Below, in pieces: positions 56,898 to 64,000 of a stretch of 64,000 nucleotides of DNA; position 1 is the first letter of the stretch, and every line of letters starts with the position of its first letter. Under the pieces are notes generated by a model, which searched no databases, was not told the DNA's origin, and was given only the letters and a program-made list of their open reading frames with translations. The stretch is taken from assembly GCF_000308855.1 (NCBI RefSeq), contig NZ_BAGM01000073.1, positions 62,001-126,000 of the forward strand. Direction: 5' to 3'. The translations under genes and the position numbers were made by a program. This stretch comes from Nocardia veterana NBRC 100344. Its GTDB lineage: Bacteria > Actinomycetota > Actinomycetes > Mycobacteriales > Mycobacteriaceae.

Positions 56898-57440
56898 CTA
56901 CGGTGTGGAGTAGCCGATGAGGGCACCGATCCCGGCACCGATCGGAATGGTCACCAGGGCGCCGACGCCGCCGAGGAAGAATCCCAGGACCGCGCCGATA
57001 CCGGCGCCGACCAGCGCGCCTACACCGGCGTTGTACTGCTTGCGTGCGATCGTGTCGGAGGCCTCGTCGATGGCCTGGGCGGTCTGCGCCGTGGCCGACT
57101 GCGGGGTGAGGGTGAGCGTGCGGCCCGCGTTCTCGATCCGCGGCGTGAGGCCCACGAGGCCGGATGCCGTCCGCAGACCCAGCGGCACGGCGGCGACGGT
57201 CCGGCCCGCGGCATCGGTGAGGGTGACCGTATCGCCGGTGACGGTGAAGGATCCGGCGTCCACCGTGGTGGTCACCCCGGTGTGGTCGGCGGTCGGTGCG
57301 GCGACGAAGCCGACACCCTGTTCGGTCCCGCGCACGGCGATCTCGCTCGCCGTGACCGGAGCGGCCTGCACCACACCGGCCGCGGCCGTGGTGGCGCCGA
57401 CGGCGAGCAGCGCGGTGGCGGCGAATTTCTTGGCTCTCAT
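56898..57440 (-). CDS. Exported protein with C-terminal glycine-zipper segment
   Basis: 180 aa. Signal peptide (MRAKKFAATALLAVGATTAAAGVVQA) with cleavage near AQA|AP. The middle is a beta-rich domain (GSFTVTGDTVTLTDAAGRTVAAVPLGL). The last 50 residues are Gly-rich and hydrophobic (GVGALVGAGIGAVLGFFLGG, IPIGAGIGALIG), forming glycine zippers that could insert in a membrane. GGGGAAAG precedes ATG 57440. Function unknown. Confidence 0.8.
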   Translation of the reverse strand: MRAKKFAATALLAVGATTAAAGVVQAAPVTASEIAVRGTEQGVGFVAAPTADHTGVTTTVDAGSFTVTGDTVTLTDAAGRTVAAVPLGLRTASGLVGLTPRIENAGRTLTLTPQSATAQTAQAIDEASDTIARKQYNAGVGALVGAGIGAVLGFFLGGVGALVTIPIGAGIGALIGYSTP

Positions 57441-57843
57441 GATCTTTCCCCACTATTCCGTCGGCCCGACTGCGGCCGACATGTCCCCGTGGCCGGATCT
57501 CGGCCGTCCTCATTCTTACCCAGATATCGCCGCGGTGTTCGGTTTCCGATCCGGGGTAGCCGAAAGCCGTTCGGGCGCAGGCTGTTTGCCGACAATTCAC
57601 CGGACCGTTCCGGCGTCGAGGAGAATGTGATTGCCAAACATTAGCCGCGATGTCGTCACCGGGGTGCTGCCGCCGCGTCGATCTGTGCTGCACACCCGGG
57701 ACAGGCCGGCGCTGGATCCATCGCAAACCATGCCGTCCGGTTACCCGGCACCCCCATCCAGCTGCGGTGATGTCGCGATTCGACGCGCCTGCCGACCGCG
57801 ATACCGGCCACCGAATCCGGTCGGCACCGTATCGTCGGGAGGT
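57441..57843. other. Intergenic / N-terminal uncertainty region
   Basis: 403 bp between the exported-protein gene and the PucR-type gene. The PucR frame is open back to a TTG at 57631 preceded by GAGGAG, but the 71 extra residues look non-coding. No other gene seen. Promoters for both neighbours should be here. Confidence 0.4.
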
Positions 57844-58998
57844 GTGAGCGACGGCGACGGTTCGACGCGCGCGCGATTGCGGCAATCCGCGATCGGCGAT
57901 CCGGTCGCGTTCGCCGAGCATGTGTGCGCGCGTTTGCAGCGCGAGATTCCCGCCTATCGGGGAATCGCTTCCACCGCCCTCGTCCCGTCGATCGCGCAGG
58001 CGATCGACCGGCTGATCGCGGCCACCGCGGCCGACCGTCCGCTCGACGAACAGGAGCTGGCGCTGTTCCGGGACTACGGGGCGTTGCGGGCGGAACTGGG
58101 TGTCCCACTCGAGGCCATGCTGCGCGGGTGGCAGATCGTGGTCGGGGAGGCGATCGAGCGCATCGGTGCCGCCGAGCAGTGGGCGACCCGGCCGGGTGCG
58201 GCGTTGATGTCGGTCCTCGCCGCACTGCTGCGTGCCTCGGACGCGGCCACCGTCGCCTACAGTTCCGGTCATCGCGACGCCGAGGCCCAGATCACCCGCC
58301 GGCTCGACTCCCGCCGCGACGAATTGGTCCGGGCGCTCGCCAACGCGACGCTGCCGGCCGGTGAGTTGCGCCGACGAGCGCAGTACCTCGGAATTCGGCT
58401 CGACGGCTCGTACGCCGCGTTCCGGGCGATCACCGCGGAACCGGAACAGACCGAATGGGAGCTGCGGCAGCTGCGAGGATTCCGGCCGCCGCACGGCGTG
58501 GTCGCGATTCTCGACGGCGACGTGGTGGGGATCTGCGACCCACGCGACGGGTCACATCCGCCGGTGGGGACCTATCTGGGAGTCGGCCCGGTATGTCCGT
58601 TGGAGCGGGTGCCGTATTCGCTGCGCGTCGCCGGGCGGGTCGCCGAGACCGCACGCCTGTTCGGCCGCCCGGGCCGCCACACGCTGGTCGACCTGGGCGT
58701 ACTACCGGCAGTGGTCGGCGACAGCGATGTCGGTGAGGCACTGGTCCACCGCTACATCACGCCGATCGACGATGCCGAGGCCGGGACGATCCTGGCGACG
58801 GTCGACGCCTATCTGGCGTCGGGACTCAACGCCAGCGAGACCGGCCACCGCCTCTACATGCACCACAACACCGTGCGCTACCGCCTGTCCCGCTTCGAGG
58901 AGATCACCGGTGCCTCCCTCAAGGATCCGCACGTCGCCCAGCAGGTGTGGTGGGCACTGCGCTACTGGGAACTCGGCACCGGCACCGGCGATTCGTGA
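57844..58998 (+). CDS. PucR/CdaR-type helix-turn-helix regulator
   Basis: About 384 aa. The C-terminal HTH_30 motif is clear: YLASGLNASETGHRLYMHHNTVRYRLSRFEEITG, with the GGDEF-like linker before it. The N-terminal half has AEHVCARLQREIPAYRGI and DYGALRAELGVPLEAMLRGWQIV. GTG 57844 is provisional because SD-like GGGAGG is too close. The neighbouring Acg-type gene is a possible target. Confidence 0.85.
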   Translation: MSDGDGSTRARLRQSAIGDPVAFAEHVCARLQREIPAYRGIASTALVPSIAQAIDRLIAATAADRPLDEQELALFRDYGALRAELGVPLEAMLRGWQIVVGEAIERIGAAEQWATRPGAALMSVLAALLRASDAATVAYSSGHRDAEAQITRRLDSRRDELVRALANATLPAGELRRRAQYLGIRLDGSYAAFRAITAEPEQTEWELRQLRGFRPPHGVVAILDGDVVGICDPRDGSHPPVGTYLGVGPVCPLERVPYSLRVAGRVAETARLFGRPGRHTLVDLGVLPAVVGDSDVGEALVHRYITPIDDAEAGTILATVDAYLASGLNASETGHRLYMHHNTVRYRLSRFEEITGASLKDPHVAQQVWWALRYWELGTGTGDS

Positions 58999-59157
58999 CC
59001 GTCACTGACGGCGATCGACAACCGAACGCGCGGCGATTTTGTGAACTTTTACGAAACCACGCGGCCGCGCCCGAAGTTGATCGATTGGAGAGCTCGACGC
59101 GAACCCTTTCGCTCGATGCCGATCCCCGTGCGACGCTCGAAAGGCAGAACCGGCACC

Positions 59158-60147
59158 ATGACAGTGGCCACCTCGTTCCCCGACGTATTCGCCGACGCCG
59201 TGGATCTGGCCGTCCGCGCCCCGTCGGTGCACAATACGCAACCGTGGCGATGGGCGTTGCGCGGTGAACACATCCATCTCTACGCCGATGCCGACCGGCA
59301 TCTGACGGTCACCGATCCGGCGCAGCGCGCACTGCTGATGAGCTGCGGCGCCGCACTTCATCACATGCGGGTGGCCCTGGGCATGCTCGGCTGGTCCGCG
59401 GAGGTGACCTATCTGCCCGACGATGCCGAACCCGATCATCTGGCCGTGGTCGCGGCGCGCCCGCAGTCGGCGTCGGCGCGCGATATCGAACTGGCGGCCG
59501 CGATCGGGCACCGGCAGTCGGATCGGCGTCGCTACAGTTCCCGGCCGGTGCCGCAGGCATACGTGCGGGAGGTTTCCGGCGGGGCCCGACGGTTCGGCGC
59601 GGCGGCCCGTCAGGTGCCGCGCGAGTTGCGCCCGCAGCTGGCCGACGCCGCCCGAACCGCCTCGCTGCGCCACGGCGCCGACCCGGCCTATCTGCACGAA
59701 TTGGCGGTGTGGAGTGGCCGGCACGGCACCGACGACGGCGTGCCGGCCGCCAATACGCCCGCGCCGCGGCCCGACGACGAGATCGCGCAGCGCCGCTTCG
59801 AATCTCCGGAGCTGGCCGATCTCGCCACCGGGCCGGAGGCCGCCGAATGGCTGGTGCTGTGCACGATCGGCGACGACCGGCTGGCCCGGCTGCGGGCCGG
59901 CGAGGCCGCCAGTGCCCTGCTGCTGTCGGCGACCGCGCTCGGCCTGGCCTCGAGCCTGCAGTCCGAGCCGCTGGCGATGCCGGACCTGCGCGCCGAGATC
60001 CGGCATCGGGTGTTGTCGGACTGCGCCTATCCGCAGACGATGGTGCGGCTGGGCTGGCGCGCACCCGGCGCCGCGCCGCTGCCGCACACCCCCCGCCGGC
60101 CCGCGACCGAGGTGATCGCCACCGCCGAGCCGTCGCGGGCGAGCTAG
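59158..60147 (+). CDS. Acg family FMN-binding (nitroreductase-fold) protein
   Basis: 329 aa. RAPSVHNTQPWRWAL at the N-terminus and SATALGLASSLQSEPLAM near the C-terminus are Acg/Rv2032-family landmarks. The fold is a fused nitroreductase dimer that sequesters flavin, with a reduced active site. In mycobacteria these genes are DosR-controlled, but I found no DosR box upstream here. Its stop lies inside a 27-bp tandem repeat. Confidence 0.9.
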   Translation: MTVATSFPDVFADAVDLAVRAPSVHNTQPWRWALRGEHIHLYADADRHLTVTDPAQRALLMSCGAALHHMRVALGMLGWSAEVTYLPDDAEPDHLAVVAARPQSASARDIELAAAIGHRQSDRRRYSSRPVPQAYVREVSGGARRFGAAARQVPRELRPQLADAARTASLRHGADPAYLHELAVWSGRHGTDDGVPAANTPAPRPDDEIAQRRFESPELADLATGPEAAEWLVLCTIGDDRLARLRAGEAASALLLSATALGLASSLQSEPLAMPDLRAEIRHRVLSDCAYPQTMVRLGWRAPGAAPLPHTPRRPATEVIATAEPSRAS

Positions 60148-60219
60148 ATACCCGCTGCCGCGGCTGCGAGCTAGATGCCCGCTGTCGCGGCTGTGAGCTA
60201 GATACCCGCTGCCGCGGCG
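60141..60219. repeat. 27-bp tandem repeat, 2.9 copies, over two convergent gene ends
   Basis: Units at 60141-60167, 60168-60194 and 60195-60219, consensus GAGCTAGATACCCGCTGCCG followed by CGGCTGC, 1-3 changes each. Every unit contains CTAG, giving TAG stops on both strands: the plus gene stops in unit 1 (60147) and the minus gene in unit 3 (60198). Confidence 0.85.
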
Positions 60220-61244
60220 AGGTCGCGAGCCATGGCGACGACGGCGTCGATCCGTTCGACCGTCGGCGTTCCGGCGGCCGCCTTGTTGCCCGGGGTATCG
60301 GCCGCGCGGCGCATTACACCCTCGGCGATGATGGCCAGCTTCCACAGACCCAGCACATGCCAGAACGTCAGCGCGTCGCGGTCGCGGCCGGTCGCGTCGA
60401 GATAGGCGGCCGCCATATCGGCCCGGTTCGGGAAGCCGGGTAACGCCGAGGCCGGGAAATCTCCTCCGATGTCCTCGCCGGGCTCGACCCAGTAGGCGAG
60501 CAGACTTCCCATGTCCGCCAACGGATCTCCCAGCGTGGACAGTTCCCAGTCCAGGGCGGCCACCACCGCGCCGGTTTGCCGGTCGGTGATCACGTTGCGC
60601 AGATGGAAGTCGCCGTGCACCAGGGTCGTCTCGTGCTGCGGCGGAATCGCTGCGGCGAGGCGGCGGGTGAGGTCGTCGAGTTCCGGCAGCTCCCGGGTTC
60701 TGGATTGTTCCCACTGCCGCGACCATCGCTTCAGCTGTCGCTGCGCATAGGGCTTGTGGCTGGCCAGATCCGCCAGGCCCACCGCGTCGAGGTCGACGGC
60801 GTGAATGCGGGCGAGGGTGGCGGTGAGCGATTCGGCGATGGCGTAGCGGCGCTGCGGGGTGAGGGAGTGCGCGACTTGCATGGTGTCGACGACCTCGCCG
60901 TCGACGAATTCCATCAGCACGACCGGCGCATCGCAGACCTCGGATTCGGTGGCGACCGACGGGATTCGGGGGACCGGCACATCGGTTCCGGCCAGCGCCG
61001 ACATGATGCGCGCCTCCCGCACGACATCGTGAGCCGAGGCCAGCAACCGGCCCAGCGGCGGCCGGCGCAGCACCCAGCGATGTCCGGCGTCGTCACGCAC
61101 CAGATAGGTGAGATTGGACTGTCCCAACCCGATCCGGCTGAAAACCAGATCGCCGCTGCGCTCCAGCCCGAGTCCGTCGATCCAGCGAGCCGCCGCGTCG
61201 GTGTCGATGCCGGTCACCACCACGTCGCCGACGGGCCCGGTCAC
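60198..61244 (-). CDS. Aminoglycoside phosphotransferase-like (APH/ACAD10-type) protein
   Basis: 348 aa kinase-like fold. Catalytic loop VHGDFHLRNVI (H-G-D-x-H-x-x-N) and metal-binding DWELSTLGDPLADMG are intact; N-lobe LSNLTYLVRDD-type is seen as LGQSNLTYLVRDDAG. In this context (acyl-CoA dehydrogenase and two SDRs) it parallels ACAD10/11, whose APH domain phosphorylates hydroxyacyl-CoA. GTG 61244 overlaps the SDR stop (GTGA). C-terminus LAAAAGI lies in the tandem repeat. Confidence 0.9.
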   Translation of the reverse strand: MTGPVGDVVVTGIDTDAAARWIDGLGLERSGDLVFSRIGLGQSNLTYLVRDDAGHRWVLRRPPLGRLLASAHDVVREARIMSALAGTDVPVPRIPSVATESEVCDAPVVLMEFVDGEVVDTMQVAHSLTPQRRYAIAESLTATLARIHAVDLDAVGLADLASHKPYAQRQLKRWSRQWEQSRTRELPELDDLTRRLAAAIPPQHETTLVHGDFHLRNVITDRQTGAVVAALDWELSTLGDPLADMGSLLAYWVEPGEDIGGDFPASALPGFPNRADMAAAYLDATGRDRDALTFWHVLGLWKLAIIAEGVMRRAADTPGNKAAAGTPTVERIDAVVAMARDLAAAAGI

Positions 61245-62011
61245 CGGCCCGTCCGGAACGCCGCGGGGTGACCGAGCCGCTGCCCGCCGTCGATCACCAT
61301 CACCTCACCGGTGATCCATCGCGCGGCATCGGAAGCCAGGAAGGCGACGGCCGCGGCGACATCCTCCGGTTCGCCGATCCGGTCCAGTGCGGTGGCGCCG
61401 GCCACCGCGCCCTCGTGTTCGCGCCACAGCGCCTCGGCCAATTTGGTGCGCACGACACCGGGCGCGACCGCGTTCACGCGCACGGTCGGCGACAACTCCA
61501 GCGCCATCTGTTTGGTCAGATGGATCAGTGCGGCCTTGGACGCATTGTAGAGACCCAGATTCGCCTCGAATCCCATTCCGCCGATCGATGCGGTGTTGAC
61601 GATCGCGCCGCCGTGCGCGCCCATCCAGGCCTCGGTCGCCAGGGCGGACCACAGGATCGGCGCCCACAGGTTCACGTCGAAGATCTTCGCGAAGCGCGCA
61701 TGGTCCTGTTTGATCACGGGGCCGAAGGCGGGATTGGTGCCGGCGTTGTTGACCAGGATGTCGACGCTGCCGAACCGCTCGAGCGTGCGGTCGATACACG
61801 CGCGGGCGGCCTGCTCGTCGACCGCATGGGCGGCGATACCCAGCGCATTGCCCTGCACCTGGGCCGCCGCCGCATCGGCCGAGCCCTGATCCCGCGAGGT
61901 CAGCACCACATTGGCTCCGGCCGCGGCCAGCGCCTGCGCGGTGGCGAGCCCGATGCCCCGCGAGGCGCCGGTCACGACGGCGGTGCGGCCGGTCAGATCG
62001 AAATGCGCCAT
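61241..62011 (-). CDS. Short-chain dehydrogenase/reductase
   Basis: 256 aa classical SDR. TGASRGIG cofactor loop, NNAG (DILVNNAGTNP), catalytic Ser in NTASIGGMG and YNASKAAL (Tyr-x-x-x-Lys). C-terminus keeps TGEVMVIDGGQ. One base separates its start from the acyl-CoA dehydrogenase stop. Confidence 0.92.
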   Translation of the reverse strand: MAHFDLTGRTAVVTGASRGIGLATAQALAAAGANVVLTSRDQGSADAAAAQVQGNALGIAAHAVDEQAARACIDRTLERFGSVDILVNNAGTNPAFGPVIKQDHARFAKIFDVNLWAPILWSALATEAWMGAHGGAIVNTASIGGMGFEANLGLYNASKAALIHLTKQMALELSPTVRVNAVAPGVVRTKLAEALWREHEGAVAGATALDRIGEPEDVAAAVAFLASDAARWITGEVMVIDGGQRLGHPAAFRTGR

Positions 62012-62012
62012 A

Positions 62013-63236
<1,224 letters not shown>

Positions 63237-63270
63237 CTGCGATCTCCTGATCGTCGGTGAAATCTGGGGG

Positions 63271-64000
63271 TCAGTTCTGGTCGAACAGGCTGCGCTGGTA
63301 CCGCCGCATGCCGGCCAGCCAGCGGTCGTAGTCGGAGCCCTTGCGCCGGTACATGTCGAGCACGTTCGGATGCGGCAGGATCAAGAACCGCTCGGCCTCG
63401 ATGGCGTCGAGGACGATGTCGGCGACCTCGGCCGGTTCGAGTACCTCCCCGGCATCGGTCACCGCGCGGGTGGATGCTTCGCCCAGCCGGTCGCCGGAGT
63501 CGCGCCCGGCGTACAGCAGCGGGGTGTCGACGCCCATCGGGCACAGGCAGCTGACGCGAATTCCGCGGTCCCCGTAGGTGACCGACAGCCATTCGGCGAA
63601 GCCGACCGCGGCATGCTTGGTGACCGAATAGGTGGCCGATCCGATCTGGGTGAGCAGACCTGCCGCCGAGGCGGTACTCACGAAATAGCCTTCGCCCCGC
63701 TCGAGCCACGTGGGGATCAACTGCGTGGCGGCCCGGATATGGGCGCGCACATTGACGTCGAAGGAGCGGTCCCAGTCCGCCTCGGTCACGTCGAGGCCGA
63801 CGGCGCCGGCGATTCCGGCATTGGCGAAGTACAGGTCGACCGGGCCGAAGGTGTTCTCGGCCAACGAAATCAGGCCCGCGATCGCGTCGGGATCGCTGAC
63901 GTCGGCGCCGGCGCTCACGCAGGCGCCGGGATGGTCGGCGGCCACCGCGTCCGCGACGGTCTTCGCGGCGGACTCGTCGATATCGGCGACCACGACCCGT
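63271..64000 (-). CDS. Short-chain dehydrogenase/reductase, N-terminus cut by window edge
   Basis: About 243 residues visible, starting [19 protein letters not shown] (strand 2 of a Rossmann fold). [13 protein letters not shown] is the NAG motif, VSTASAAGL holds the catalytic Ser and [10 protein letters not shown] gives Tyr-x-x-x-Lys. C-terminus [28 protein letters not shown] is typical of a mycobacterial SDR branch beside FadE. Start is beyond base 64000. First gene seen of the four-gene operon. Confidence 0.9.
   Translation of the reverse strand, partial: RVVVADIDESAAKTVADAVAADHPGACVSAGADVSDPDAIAGLISLAENTFGPVDLYFANAGIAGAVGLDVTEADWDRSFDVNVRAHIRAATQLIPTWLERGEGYFVSTASAAGLLTQIGSATYSVTKHAAVGFAEWLSVTYGDRGIRVSCLCPMGVDTPLLYAGRDSGDRLGEASTRAVTDAGEVLEPAEVADIVLDAIEAERFLILPHPNVLDMYRRKGSDYDRWLAGMRRYQRSLFDQN

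Noticed and set aside
58999..59157. DosR box upstream of the Acg-type gene
   Set aside because: No match to the GGGAC-type DosR palindrome was seen; only a short CCGTCA-C-TGACGG dyad is present.

Overview
The window is GC-rich actinobacterial DNA, most consistent with the order Mycobacteriales and especially a Nocardia/Rhodococcus-type organism. Supporting signs are GTG starts and ATGA/GTGA gene overlaps, a nuo operon preceded by an orphan receiver-domain gene (as beside M. tuberculosis nuo), a conservon (kinase / Roadblock / DUF742 / GTPase), exact matches to the mycobacterial KstR and LexA operator consensus sequences, a LexA-site-bearing Pol IV gene, and many small lipoproteins. No rRNA, tRNA, CRISPR array, phage, transposase or integrase was recognised. 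Both edges cut genes: nuoG at the left and a short-chain dehydrogenase at the right.

Layout. 1-6622 (minus): response-regulator-like gene, then nuoA-B-C-D-E-F-G of respiratory complex I. 6853-10210: CBS-domain protein, a 34-residue amphipathic peptide ORF, a lipoprotein, an aldo/keto reductase behind a MerR-type promoter, and a MarR regulator. 10367-16290: a Calvin-Benson module, with cbbR divergent from cbbL-cbbS-cbbX-cbbF-cbbP. This encodes a red-type form I RuBisCO, its AAA+ activase, fructose bisphosphatase and phosphoribulokinase. It is the most distinctive metabolic block and an unusual trait for this kind of organism. 16296-26462: membrane and envelope proteins (OmpA-like lipoprotein, DUF7144, DUF2254, DUF1275), a winged-helix protein, patatin-like lipase, quinone-oxidoreductase-type enzyme with a divergent AraC regulator, NUDIX hydrolase, and a dinB with a perfect SOS box over its start. 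26714-38804: F420-type oxidoreductase, cupin, a decayed SigJ-type sigma factor, topoisomerase IB, aldehyde dehydrogenase, a frameshifted SRPBCC gene, an FdhF/YdeP-type molybdoprotein, a FUSC-type membrane protein, LysR, thioesterase, hydrolase and GNAT.

39040-43937 carries two exact KstR-consensus operators (one before a nitronate monooxygenase-like gene, one before an SRPBCC gene), an anchored HNH nuclease, and a TetR / beta-ketoacyl synthase pair whose divergent start regions abut or overlap between twin dyads. 44371-47362 is a methionine salvage operon with a fused MtnA-MtnB protein, then MtnD and MtnC. A cluster of DnaA-box-like 9-mers lies upstream. 47405-51223 is the conservon. 51431-58998 holds a frameshifted MFS transporter, a gabD2-like dehydrogenase, lipoproteins, an M50-type membrane metalloprotease, a Sel1-repeat protein and a PucR-type regulator. 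59158-64000 holds an Acg-type nitroreductase-like protein convergent with an SDR / acyl-CoA dehydrogenase / SDR / phosphotransferase operon that probably acts on acyl-CoA or sterol-like substrates.

Three loci are visibly broken: the sigma factor, the SRPBCC gene at 31682 and the MFS gene at 51431. Regulatory architecture is the richest source of new observations: SOS box, MerR 19-bp spacer, KstR boxes, CbbR dyads and TetR twin sites. All motif calls were made by eye. No database or structure search was run.
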